From contig NZ_CP121113.1 of NCBI RefSeq assembly GCF_029581395.1, positions 2,476,001-2,540,000 of the forward strand: 64,000 nt of DNA, written 5' to 3'. The notes under the pieces were generated by a model, which saw only the letters and a program-made list of their open reading frames with translations, was not told where the DNA came from and ran no database searches. Below are positions 48,299 through 56,556 of the stretch, in pieces. A program made the position numbers and the translations under genes. The stretch is from Roseinatronobacter sp. S2 (GTDB lineage Bacteria; Pseudomonadota; Alphaproteobacteria; Rhodobacterales; Rhodobacteraceae). Each line of letters begins with the position of its first letter. The first letter of the stretch is position 1.

Positions 48299-48311
48299 TG
48301 AAACCAATTCA
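48299..48311. promoter_or_regulatory. MetR-type binding box between metF and metR
   Basis: TGAAACCAATTCA is an exact fit to the TGAA-N5-TTCA pattern bound by the LysR-family activator MetR in enterobacteria. It lies midway in the 92-nt gap between the divergent metF and metR starts, where such a site would regulate both genes. Confidence 0.75.
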
Positions 48312-48345
48312 TTATTCTCATCACCATTATGAACGGGATTGAAGG

Positions 48346-49251
48346 ATGCATATCGAATTCCGGCATCTTCGCACCATCAAGGCCATCCATGACGCAGGCG
48401 GGCTGGCGCGCGCCGCTGATCTGCTGAACATGACCCAGTCAGCACTGTCGCATCAGGTCAAGGGGCTGGAAGATCAGGCAGGGGTGGAACTGTTCGTGCG
48501 CCGGTCCAAGCCGCTGAAACTGTCGGCGGCGGGGCTGAAGATGCTAAGCGCCGCCGAAGATATCCTGCCGCGTGTCGCCGCGCTGGAGGAAGAATTCACC
48601 GGTCTGGTCAAGGGGCGGCTGGGGCGGCTGCATATCGCAATCGAATGCCATGCCTGTTTCGACTGGCTGTTTCCCGTGCTGGAGCAGTTCCGCAAGGCAT
48701 GGGCAGATGTCGATGTCGATATTCGCCCCGGTCTGGCTTTTGACGCGCTGCCTGCGCTAAGGCGCGAGGAAGTGGACCTTGTCATCTCATCCGACCCGGA
48801 AGATTTGCCGGGCATCACCTTTTTGCCGCTGTTCGACTATGAACCTGTCTTTGTGGCATCGGCCACCCACCGGCTGGCCACACAGGACTATGTGACCGCG
48901 CAGGATTTTCGCGACGAAACGCTGATCACCTATCCCGTGGACCGCAACCGGCTGGACGTGTTCACGCAACTGCTGACCCCCGCCAAGGTCGAACCCCGCG
49001 CCATCCGGCAGGTGGAACTGACCGCCGTTATCCTGCTGCTGGTGGCATCGGGGCGGGGGGTGTCGGTGCTGCCCGACTGGGTGCTGCGCGATGTGCGCTA
49101 TCATTCGGACTATGTGACCAAACCCATCACCAAGGGCGGCCTGACCCGCCGCCTTTATGCCGCCGTGCGGGCCGAGGACGCGGCAAAACCCTTCATGGCG
49201 CATGTTTTGCGGCTTGCACGGACGGAGCCGGTGAAATTGCAGAGGGGGTGA
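48346..49251 (+). CDS. metR: LysR family methionine-biosynthesis regulator MetR
   Basis: A 301-residue LysR regulator. N-terminal helix-turn-helix (MHIEFRHLRTIKAIHDAGGL, AADLLNMTQSALSHQVKGLE) and an effector domain (GRLHIAIECHACFDWLFPVL, AFDALPALRREEVDLVISSDPE, SGRGVSVLPDWVL). The CHACFDWLFP segment and the divergent pairing with metF identify it as MetR, which responds to homocysteine. The start at 48346 has GGGA seven bases upstream. Confidence 0.92.
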   Translation: MHIEFRHLRTIKAIHDAGGLARAADLLNMTQSALSHQVKGLEDQAGVELFVRRSKPLKLSAAGLKMLSAAEDILPRVAALEEEFTGLVKGRLGRLHIAIECHACFDWLFPVLEQFRKAWADVDVDIRPGLAFDALPALRREEVDLVISSDPEDLPGITFLPLFDYEPVFVASATHRLATQDYVTAQDFRDETLITYPVDRNRLDVFTQLLTPAKVEPRAIRQVELTAVILLLVASGRGVSVLPDWVLRDVRYHSDYVTKPITKGGLTRRLYAAVRAEDAAKPFMAHVLRLARTEPVKLQRG

Positions 49252-49351
49252 ATCTCATGCAAATTTTTAGAAAATGAATCCAATAAACTCTAAACTGTTG
49301 ACAGGTAGAAACAAAATTATCAATGTGCTCGAATAAGGATTGGAGCGCTCT

Positions 49352-50386
49352 TTGTCAAACGTTACTTTTCGCTTTCAAGTACCAAAACATGAAATAAGTC
49401 TTGACACTTTTGTTGCCTCTGCGGAGGCTACAAAAGCAACAATCCGAGCTATCAGTCAAGAATTCTTCGACGATTCTACTCTACTCGAATTATATGTTTT
49501 ATCACCGGAAGCCGGGTGTTTAAGGCAGATCCTTCGCGTTGGCATCAATACGGCGAAGGGTATTGGTTTCAGTTACGCGATTATTTGGGCAGCATTGCAA
49601 GCGCTAGAAACAGATATTGCAAAGGAAGTTACTAAAGAGTTAACTGGGAAATATCCAAAGGAGATTGCGGCTCAAACCGTGAGAGCATGGAGTAATGCAC
49701 TCGAGGCAGCTAAAGTGCAAGAAATTTCAGATGAAGAACTGGAAGTCGTTTGCCAAGAACTGTCAGAACGCGTTTCGCGCCTCACTTCAGAAATTTTATC
49801 GGCACCGCGTGAAAAAATAGAACAGCTTTCTCTTTCAAACGAAGCTAGATATAATCTTGCTGATGCTCAGGCTAAACTTTTTAATGCTTGCATTCATGAA
49901 GAAAGCTTAGAGAGCATTGAGATCGAAACCTCTAACACCCCACCAATTCCAAGAAATCAATTTCCGCAGAGGGCAATCTCTCCCAAGAGACGGGAAGATG
50001 ATGAGATTCAAGACTGGGAAGTGATTTTAGGAGAAATTATAATTACATCACCCAACCTTGAAGAATCTGATCAGAAAAGCAGGAAATGGAAAGGAAAACT
50101 TCCATCTGGAAAGATTATAAATTTTATTATTTCAGATGAAAATTTTTGGGCACAGGTTGACAGCGGCAGTTTTCGGTTCGGAAAAGGAGATAAAATTAAT
50201 GCACAAATCTCTATCTCAGAAAAATATTTTAATAAAAAAAGAGTGATAAAAGTTATAAAAGTTCTATCATTTAACGAGGAAAATCTAGGAGAGCCTCTAG
50301 ATAAGAATGCACTTCTAACAATTCTTGGTAGAATTAACATCCTTAAGAAAGAGCCTAATCTTCTTGATCTCTTAGAAGATGACTGA
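49352..50386 (+). CDS. AT-rich orphan protein of unknown function
   Basis: A 344-residue frame very different from its neighbours in base composition and codon use (TTA, AGA, ATA, AAA common). I do not recognise a family. It opens (L/M)SNVTFRFQVPKHEISLDTF, is largely helical through about residue 180 with a moderately hydrophobic segment (GIGFSYAIIWAALQAL, near 77-92), has a charged linker (about 195-225), and a C-terminal beta-rich region (about 225-315) with KGKLPSGKIINFIISDE and SGSFRFGKGDKINAQISISE. TTG at 49352 with GGAG upstream is taken as the start; TTG at 49340 is an alternative. No signal peptide. It has no partner gene; metR lies before it and suhB after. Confidence 0.75.
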   Translation: MSNVTFRFQVPKHEISLDTFVASAEATKATIRAISQEFFDDSTLLELYVLSPEAGCLRQILRVGINTAKGIGFSYAIIWAALQALETDIAKEVTKELTGKYPKEIAAQTVRAWSNALEAAKVQEISDEELEVVCQELSERVSRLTSEILSAPREKIEQLSLSNEARYNLADAQAKLFNACIHEESLESIEIETSNTPPIPRNQFPQRAISPKRREDDEIQDWEVILGEIIITSPNLEESDQKSRKWKGKLPSGKIINFIISDENFWAQVDSGSFRFGKGDKINAQISISEKYFNKKRVIKVIKVLSFNEENLGEPLDKNALLTILGRINILKKEPNLLDLLEDD

Positions 50387-50556
50387 GCTACTCTTCTGTA
50401 GATACATCATCAAACGTAGCCAATTTAATTTCACCGAATGGGACATTTGATCCAGTTCAACAACAGCATTCAGCTCGCTATGATCCCCCACACCCCCTTC
50501 ACATCCCCCCCATACCCAAGTATAGCGCCCTCTGACCCAAGCTAGGAGCCGTTCGG

Positions 50557-51351
50557 ATGCAAGGCAGTGCCAACCTTAACCTGATGATCAAAGCCGCGCG
50601 CAAGGCGGGCCGCGCCTTGGTCAAGGATTTCCGCGAAGTGGAAAACCTTCAGGTGTCGTCCAAGGCCGCAGGTGATTTCGTGACCCGTGCGAATGTCGCC
50701 GCCGAACGCATCATCCGCGAAGACCTGATGGACGCGCGCCCCAATTACGGCTGGCTGGCCGAGGAAACAGACCCGCTTGAGGGCAAGGACCCGACACGCC
50801 GCTGGATCGTGGACCCGCTGGACGGGACCGCGAATTTCCTGCATGGCCTGCCGCATTGGTCCGTGTCGATCGCGCTGGAATTCAAGTCTGAAATAATTGC
50901 AGCCGTGGTGTTTGACCCCGCCAAGGACGAATTGTTCGTCGCTGAAAAAGGCGCTGGCACCTTTATGAATGACAAGCGCCTGCGCGTGTCAAACCGCAAC
51001 AGCATGCTGGATTGCATATTTGCAACCGGCATCCCCCAGGCGGGAAAACGCACGCTGCCCGCCACCTTGCACGATCTGGCGCAAATGATGCCTGCATGCG
51101 CGGGTGTGCGGCAATGGGGGTCGACGGCGCTGGATATGGCCTATGTGGCGGCAGGGCGTTTTGACGGATATTGGGAACGCGAATTGCAGCCTTGGGAATA
51201 TAGCGCAGGGCTGCTGCTGGTGCGCGAAGCAGGCGGGTTCACCGCCCCCATTCGCGACGGCGCCGATATTGCCGAACGTGGCGAGTTGATCGCGGCCAAT
51301 TCGGGCGTCTTTGACGGGCTGACCCGTGTGCTGCGCAAACGCCCCGAATAA
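50557..51351 (+). CDS. suhB: Inositol-1-monophosphatase family protein
   Basis: A 264-residue Li-sensitive phosphatase fold. Metal and phosphate residues sit in the classic motifs LAEETD (Glu), WIVDPLDGTANFLHGLP and WEYSAGLLLVREAGG. It should hydrolyse inositol-1-phosphate or related sugar phosphates; the bacterial SuhB also binds the transcription machinery in E. coli. The ATG at 50557 has TAGGAG ten bases upstream. It stands alone on the plus strand before repeat copy 4. Confidence 0.93.
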   Translation: MQGSANLNLMIKAARKAGRALVKDFREVENLQVSSKAAGDFVTRANVAAERIIREDLMDARPNYGWLAEETDPLEGKDPTRRWIVDPLDGTANFLHGLPHWSVSIALEFKSEIIAAVVFDPAKDELFVAEKGAGTFMNDKRLRVSNRNSMLDCIFATGIPQAGKRTLPATLHDLAQMMPACAGVRQWGSTALDMAYVAAGRFDGYWERELQPWEYSAGLLLVREAGGFTAPIRDGADIAERGELIAANSGVFDGLTRVLRKRPE

Positions 51352-51433
51352 CCCCGCTGCGGCAATATCCTGCCCCGATGGAATCGCAGTGCGGGTTCAT
51401 GCGGGCCTGAAGGGGGCGTTGCAACCATGGACA

Positions 51434-51609
51434 AAGCCCGCGCCATCGGTGGGCCGGGGTCTGCCGATCCTACGTTAGAGGGGCGCAGTTTATGCAAGCT
51501 GCATATTCTAAAGATCACAGGCTTGGCCTGCCATCAGCCAAATCGGCAGGCCGCGGGACGGCCAGACCTATGGCGCGGCGGGCTGCGCCCTTTGCTCCGC
51601 GCCTTGGGC
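51434..51609 (+). repeat. MITE-like inverted-repeat element, copy 4 of 4
   Basis: Begins AAGCCCGCGCCATCGGTGGG then CCGGGGTCTGCCGATCC; internal palindrome varied to ATGCAAGCTGCAT (51492-51504); ends ATCGGCAGGCCGCGGGACGG followed by CCAGACCTATGGCGCGGCGG, so the 3' arm hairpin is damaged in this copy. It ends CTCCGCGCCTTGG. It fills most of the gap between suhB and the convergent RpiR-type gene; 51610-51666 shows nothing else. Confidence 0.85.
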
Positions 51610-51666
51610 GTCCCCCTTCTGGCCAGCCCCCGCAAACCGGATATTCCAACCTGACCAGACCAGACT

Positions 51667-52536
51667 CTAGCGGAGGCGTTTGAACAGCCGCATCTGTTCA
51701 TAAAGCGATTCCATACGTTCCAGCCTTTCACTGGTATCGGCCCAGTTGCGTTCCTGAATGCGCGCCAGCATCGCCTCGACAATCGCGACAAGGGGCACCA
51801 CCGTGTCCCATGCGGACGGCACTTCTATATGGCTGGCAAGGATATGGCGCGCGACACTGGCCGCAGGCGACACCCATCTGTCGGTCAGCAAGATGACCTC
51901 TACGCCCTGCTCGTTGGCCAGTTCGGCCAGTTGCATCACTGACGGCTCATACCGGCGAATGTCGAACACCACCAGCACATCACGTTCGGTCATGTCCAGC
52001 AGCGCGGGCGGCCATGTGTTGGGCAGGCTGGACAGCAGCGACACATCGGCGCGCATGACCTTCAGCGCGGTTGCGAAATATTCAGCGATGGACCGCGTCA
52101 ACCGCCCCCCCACCATATGCACAGGGCGCGCCTTGTCCGACAGAATGCGCGCCGCTTCGTCAAAGCTGGCCAGATCCTGCTGGCGCAGTGTCATGTTCAC
52201 ATTTTCGATCACACTTTGGGCAAACCGGTTCAGGATATGATCCTGCGCGCCCGCCCCTGCCCATTTTTCGTGCTTGGATATGGGCGAGGCCAGTCTTTCG
52301 CCCAGATCTTCATGCAGTTGCGTGCGAAATTCGGGGTAGCCCGAGAACCCCAGCTTGCGCACCAGCCGCACGACAGTCGGCCCTGACACTTCGGCGGCGC
52401 GGGCGACATCGGACACGCTGCCCAGGACGGAAACCGGAAAATTCCCAAGCATATAAGCCGCAAGTTGCCGTTCGGCCCGCGTCATGTCCGGCATTGCCGC
52501 GCGCAGTCGCGCCTCCAGTGTGTCGATAGGTTTCAT
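51667..52536 (-). CDS. MurR/RpiR family transcriptional regulator
   Basis: A 289-residue regulator with an N-terminal RpiR helix-turn-helix (MKPIDTLEARLRAAMPDMTR, VSDVARAAEVSGPTVVRLVRKLGFSGYPEF) and a C-terminal SIS sugar-phosphate-binding domain (about 125-260, VHMVGGRLTRSIAEYF, DVLVVFDIRRYEPSVMQLAELANEQG). It is divergent from the amidohydrolase-TRAP-dehydrogenase cluster and probably controls it; a short inverted repeat lies in the gap. Confidence 0.92.
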   Translation of the reverse strand: MKPIDTLEARLRAAMPDMTRAERQLAAYMLGNFPVSVLGSVSDVARAAEVSGPTVVRLVRKLGFSGYPEFRTQLHEDLGERLASPISKHEKWAGAGAQDHILNRFAQSVIENVNMTLRQQDLASFDEAARILSDKARPVHMVGGRLTRSIAEYFATALKVMRADVSLLSSLPNTWPPALLDMTERDVLVVFDIRRYEPSVMQLAELANEQGVEVILLTDRWVSPAASVARHILASHIEVPSAWDTVVPLVAIVEAMLARIQERNWADTSERLERMESLYEQMRLFKRLR

Positions 52537-52573
52537 GCCAGCCCCCTGTCCCTGAAAGAACTACGAACAAGTT

Positions 52574-52589
52574 TGTAATTTTTGTTACA
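52574..52589. promoter_or_regulatory. Inverted repeat between the RpiR gene and the catabolic cluster
   Basis: TGTAA-TTTTTG-TTACA is a 16-bp AT-rich inverted repeat about 40 nt before the RpiR start, in the shared promoter region. It is a candidate operator for the RpiR protein. A TTGAC (-35 like) sequence follows near 52612. Confidence 0.5.
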
Positions 52590-52672
52590 GAAAATCAATG
52601 CAAGAAAAAGTCTTGACGAAATCGCCCCCCATGCGGCAGGCTTGCCGGTATCAGCCCGATGGAATCTATCTG

Positions 52673-53524
52673 ATGTCACATCCCGACCCTGCACCCTTAT
52701 CATCCACGCCGCCGCCCATGCATGGCGGCTGGTCAGGCCTGTGCGATGCCTGGGGTGCCACTGGCGCTGCGGACCCTGATGCGTTGACACCGCAGGTGCT
52801 GCTGATCTGCGAACACGCATCAAATGCCACAGCCCCGCCATGGACGCATTTTGACGAAGACCCCGCGCAAATGGCGGCCCATGTTGCCAGCGATCCGGGC
52901 GCGCTGGGGCTGGCGCGGGCGCTGGGGGCCATTCTGGGCCAGTCCACCGGCGCGGCAGAACTGGTGCACGCGCCCCTGTCACGCCTGATCTATGATCTGA
53001 ACCGCAGCCCCGACCGCGCGGATGCCATGCCGCCAGTGTCCGAATCATTCCATATACGGCAAAATCAGGGGTTGGATCTTGGCCAACGCATGACCCGTAT
53101 GGAAGCGCTGTATCTGCCGTTTCACAACCATGTCCGCGCCCGCATTGCGCGTGCGCTGATGCATGGCACGCGCCCGTGCATCGTGACCATCCATTCCTTC
53201 AGCCCGACATGGCACGGCCTGCCCCGCGATGTGGAATTCGGCATCATCCACGATGACGCGCCCGAATTCGCACAGGCCATTCTGGCACATTCTGCGGATA
53301 CCGGACTGACAACGCGCCTGAACGAACCCTACAGCGCCACCGATCATGTGACCCACACGCTGCGTCTGCATGCGCTGCCATATTTCCTGCCCAATGCCAT
53401 GCTGGAATTACGCAATGACCTGATTGCCAGCCCCGCACAGCAAGCCGATATTGCCGCGCGGCTGGCACCCGCGATATTGCGCGCGATGCAAACCCTGAAG
53501 GATGGCCCATGCCCGCAATCCTGA
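52673..53524 (+). CDS. N-formylglutamate amidohydrolase family protein
   Basis: A 283-residue protein of the FGase/HutG2 fold (PF05013-type), a zinc-dependent deformylase or amide hydrolase. Key blocks: VLLICEHASNATAPPW, GALGLARALGAILG, LVHAPLSRLIYDLNR, and the metal/substrate region IVTIHSFSPTWHG. Members hydrolyse N-formyl-L-glutamate to glutamate and formate, and some act on other N-acyl or gamma-glutamyl amides. The start at 52673 (MSHPDPAPLS) is the most probable; a longer frame begins at 52598. It overlaps the TRAP small-subunit gene by 16 nt, placing it in one transcript with the transporter. Confidence 0.87.
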   Translation: MSHPDPAPLSSTPPPMHGGWSGLCDAWGATGAADPDALTPQVLLICEHASNATAPPWTHFDEDPAQMAAHVASDPGALGLARALGAILGQSTGAAELVHAPLSRLIYDLNRSPDRADAMPPVSESFHIRQNQGLDLGQRMTRMEALYLPFHNHVRARIARALMHGTRPCIVTIHSFSPTWHGLPRDVEFGIIHDDAPEFAQAILAHSADTGLTTRLNEPYSATDHVTHTLRLHALPYFLPNAMLELRNDLIASPAQQADIAARLAPAILRAMQTLKDGPCPQS

Positions 53525-54015
53525 TCACCTATGTTCGCTGGGTAGAGGCGCTGAACTACCGCGTGGGCCGTCTGGCCATGTGGGGGCTGTTTGTGCTGAT
53601 GGCCGTGCTGATGTGGGGGGCGGTTGCGCGCGCGGGCTTCACCCCGCAAATCTGGACGGACGAGATGGCACAGTTCCTGCTGCTGGGGTATTTCATGCTT
53701 GGGGGCGCGTATTCGCTACAACTGGGATCGGCGGTGCGGATGGATCTTTTGTATTCGCGCTGGTCGGACCGCACGAAAGCCGCTGTCGATGCGATTACCA
53801 TTTTCACGCTGCTGGTCTATCTGGGTGTGCTGTTATGGGGCGGGATTGAAAGCACGCAATATGCGCTGGAATATGGCGAACGCCGCCGTGGAATGTGGCG
53901 GCCCTATATGGCGCCCATCAAGATTATCATGTGCCTAGGGATTATGCTGATGATCCTGCAATGCACTGCGTTTCTGATCCGTGATATCGCCAAACTCAGG
54001 GGCAAGGACATCTGA
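53509..54015 (+). CDS. dctQ: TRAP transporter small membrane subunit (DctQ)
   Basis: A 168-residue four-helix membrane subunit of a tripartite TRAP transporter: hydrophobic segments at about 23-43 (MWGLFVLMAVLMWGAV), 55-75, 93-113 (VDAITIFTLLVYLGVLLWG) and 132-152. The motif TDEMAQFLLLGYFMLGGAY and the location before dctM identify it. AAGGATGG precedes the ATG at 53509 inside the upstream gene. Its TGA overlaps the dctM ATG (TGATG). Confidence 0.9.
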   Translation: MPAILITYVRWVEALNYRVGRLAMWGLFVLMAVLMWGAVARAGFTPQIWTDEMAQFLLLGYFMLGGAYSLQLGSAVRMDLLYSRWSDRTKAAVDAITIFTLLVYLGVLLWGGIESTQYALEYGERRRGMWRPYMAPIKIIMCLGIMLMILQCTAFLIRDIAKLRGKDI

Positions 54016-55340
54016 TGTCATATGAAATGATTGCAGCCCTGATGTTCGGGTCCATGCTGGTGGTCATGCTGACCGGCCAGCGCATGTTTGGCGTCATTGG
54101 CTTTGTGGCCGTGGTGGCCGCGATCGGGTTGTGGGGCGACCGTGGCGGGCATGATCTGGCATTCGCGCAGACCATCAAGCTGATGAACTGGTTTCCGCTG
54201 ATGACGCTGCCGATGTTCATTTTCATGGGCTATGTGCTGTCGGAAAGCAAACTGGCCGATGATCTGTACCGCATGTTTCATGTGTGGTTCGGCCCTGTGC
54301 CGGGCGGGCTGGCGATTGGCACGATTGTGCTGATGGTGCTGATTTCAGCCATGAACGGGCTAAGCGTGGCAGGCATGGCGATTGGGGCCACAATCGCGCT
54401 GCCCGAATTGCTGAAGCGAAATTACGACAAGCGCATGGTCACGGGCGTCATTCAGGCCGGCTCCAGCCTTGGGATTCTGGTGCCGCCGTCGGTGGTGCTG
54501 GTGCTGTATGCGATGATCGCGCGCCAGCCGGTGGGTCAGCTATGGATGGCGGGCCTGTTGCCGGGGCTGCTGCTGGCCACGCTGTTCATCATCTATATCT
54601 GGATACGCTGCAAGATTAACCCCGCCCTTGGCCCGACCATCGATCCCGACGAACTGGCGCGCGTGACGCGCTCGGAAAAATACCGCCTGCTGCTGGCAGG
54701 GTTGATGCCGCTGGGCATTTTCGCGGTGATGATGGTGCCATTTGTTCTGGGCTATACGCGGCTGGTCGAAAGTTCGGTCGTGGGGGCGGTGGCGGCGCTG
54801 GCCGTGTCACTGGCCAAGGGCCGTATGAGCTGGGATGTGCTGGAGCGCTGCACCCGCAAGACACTGGCCATTTCATGCATGTTCTTGTGGATCATCCTTG
54901 CAGCGCTTGCCTTCGGCGCGGTATTCGACGGGCTGCGCGCTGTGGATTTCGTGCGCGCGCTGTTCATGGAGAACCTGGGGCTTGGGCGCTGGGAAATCCT
55001 GATCCTGATGCAGATTTCCTTTATCCTGATGGGCATGTTTCTGGATGACACCGCGATGCTGGTGATTGTCGCGCCGCTATATGTGCCCATTGTGCGGATG
55101 CTGGAATTCGATCTGATCTGGTATGGGGTGCTCTATACCATCACCTGCCAGATCGCCTATATGACGCCGCCATTTGGCTATAACCTGTTCCTGATGCGGG
55201 CCATGGCGCCGAAAGAAGTGTCCTTGATAGATATCTACCGCTCCATCGTGCCCTTTGTGGGGGTGATGGTCATTGGCCTTGCGCTGGTGATGATCTTTCC
55301 ACAGATCGCGCTGTGGCTGCCGGGCGTGGTATTTCCCTGA
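54015..55340 (+). CDS. dctM: TRAP transporter large membrane subunit (DctM)
   Basis: A 441-residue permease of the DctM family with about 11-12 transmembrane helices, the substrate-translocating part. Family segments include FPLMTLPMFIFMGYVLSESKLADDLY, GLSVAGMAIGATIALPELLKR, MDDTAMLVIVAPLYVPIV-like LDDTAMLVIVAPLYVPIVR and TPPFGYNLFLMRAMAPK. It works with DctQ and the DctP-type binding protein, driven by sodium or proton gradients. TGATG overlap with dctQ. Confidence 0.94.
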   Translation: MSYEMIAALMFGSMLVVMLTGQRMFGVIGFVAVVAAIGLWGDRGGHDLAFAQTIKLMNWFPLMTLPMFIFMGYVLSESKLADDLYRMFHVWFGPVPGGLAIGTIVLMVLISAMNGLSVAGMAIGATIALPELLKRNYDKRMVTGVIQAGSSLGILVPPSVVLVLYAMIARQPVGQLWMAGLLPGLLLATLFIIYIWIRCKINPALGPTIDPDELARVTRSEKYRLLLAGLMPLGIFAVMMVPFVLGYTRLVESSVVGAVAALAVSLAKGRMSWDVLERCTRKTLAISCMFLWIILAALAFGAVFDGLRAVDFVRALFMENLGLGRWEILILMQISFILMGMFLDDTAMLVIVAPLYVPIVRMLEFDLIWYGVLYTITCQIAYMTPPFGYNLFLMRAMAPKEVSLIDIYRSIVPFVGVMVIGLALVMIFPQIALWLPGVVFP

Positions 55341-55404
55341 ACCCATACAGAAGGCGCGGATAACGCGCCCGAACAACTGAAACCCAAGACAGGAAGGAAG
55401 ACCC

Positions 55405-56442
55405 ATGACAACGACAAGACGGAAGTTTCTGACCACCAGCGCCCTTGGCGGCGCGGCAACCCTTGCCGCACCCGCAGTGCGCGCGCAATCTACCATCCGC
55501 TGGCGGCTGCAAACCTATGCCGGTGCGGCCCTTGGCGCACAGGTGGCCAAACCCGCCATCGACATGTTCAACGCCATTGCGGGCGATGAAATGCAGATTG
55601 ATCTGTATTATGCCGACCAGCTTGTGCCCACGGAAGAGCTGTTCCAGGCCATGCAGCGCGGCACAATCGACGCTGTGCAATCGGATGATGACAGCATGGC
55701 GTCACCCACGGAAGTGACCGTGTTCGGCGGCTATTTCCCCTTCGCAAGCCGTTACAGCCTTGATGTGCCAGCGCTGTTCAATGACTGGGGCCTGAACGAG
55801 ATCTGGGCCGAGGAATATGAGAAGGTGGGCGTCAAGCATATCTCGGCCGGGTCCTGGGATCCGTGCCATTTCATCACCTCCTCGCCCATCACCTCGCTTG
55901 CCGATCTTGAGGGGAAGCGGGTGTTTACCTTCCCGACTGCGGGGCGGTTCCTGTCGCAATTCGGTGTGGTGCCGGTCAGTGTGCCATGGGAAGATGTGGA
56001 AATTGCGCTGCAAACCCGCGAGATTGACGGCGTGGCATGGTGCGGGATCACCGAAGCCTATGAGGTGGGCTGGGCCGATATCTGTAGCCATTTCCTGACC
56101 AACAACATTTCTGGTGCGTGGATCGGGCATTTCTTTGCCAATATGGACCGCTGGAACGAATTGCCCGAACATCTGCGCAACCTGATGGCGACGTGTTTCG
56201 AGCAGTCGCATTACTACCGCCAGCACTGGTATTGGGCGGGCGAGGCGCGGCTGCGCACCGAAGGCGACAAGCTGGAACTGACATCCATTCCCGATGCGGA
56301 ATGGGGCAATGTTGAAGGGGCAGCGCGCGATTTCTGGGAAGAGATCGCCGCCGAATCCGACACCAAGCGCCGCGTGGTCGAGGTGTTCCGCGCCTATAAC
56401 GCGGCGATGGACAAGGCGGGCCGCCCCTATCGCTACAGCTAG
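55405..56442 (+). CDS. dctP: TRAP transporter substrate-binding protein (DctP family)
   Basis: A 345-residue periplasmic binding protein with a twin-arginine signal (MTTTRRKFLTTSALGGAATL, RR at 5-6) cut near residue 28. The fold carries RWRLQTYAGAALGAQ, IQRGTIDAVQ-like MQRGTIDAVQSDDDSMASPTEV, GKRVFTFPTAGRFLSQFG and TREIDGVAWCGITEAY. The ligand cannot be told from sequence; the family includes many carboxylates. GGAAGGAAG precedes the ATG at 55405. It ends the transporter set dctQ-dctM-dctP. Confidence 0.92.
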   Translation: MTTTRRKFLTTSALGGAATLAAPAVRAQSTIRWRLQTYAGAALGAQVAKPAIDMFNAIAGDEMQIDLYYADQLVPTEELFQAMQRGTIDAVQSDDDSMASPTEVTVFGGYFPFASRYSLDVPALFNDWGLNEIWAEEYEKVGVKHISAGSWDPCHFITSSPITSLADLEGKRVFTFPTAGRFLSQFGVVPVSVPWEDVEIALQTREIDGVAWCGITEAYEVGWADICSHFLTNNISGAWIGHFFANMDRWNELPEHLRNLMATCFEQSHYYRQHWYWAGEARLRTEGDKLELTSIPDAEWGNVEGAARDFWEEIAAESDTKRRVVEVFRAYNAAMDKAGRPYRYS

Positions 56443-56459
56443 GGCTGGTTTGACCGGCA

Positions 56460-56514
56460 AAGGGGGGGGGCTGTCTGCCCCGCACCCCCCGAGGATATTT
56501 TTACCAGAATGAAA
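56460..56514 (+). terminator. G/C-rich hairpin plus dispersed T-rich motif after dctP (motif copy C)
   Basis: A run of G (56462-56470) can pair with CCCCCC at about 56485-56490, followed by GGATATTTTTACCAGAATGA starting at 56493. It lies directly after dctP and before the glutamine-synthetase-like gene. It could attenuate transcription between transporter and enzyme genes; this is inferred. Confidence 0.45.
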
Positions 56515-56556
56515 GCGGATACACGCGCGTGCTGGATGTGGTAGGAGGATTGGCTG

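Noticed and set aside
51492..51683. Short ORF encoding MARRAAPFAPRLG, also seen in repeat copy 2
   Set aside because: The shared peptide comes from the nucleotide repeat itself; copies differ by frame-breaking changes and lack a common start and stop.
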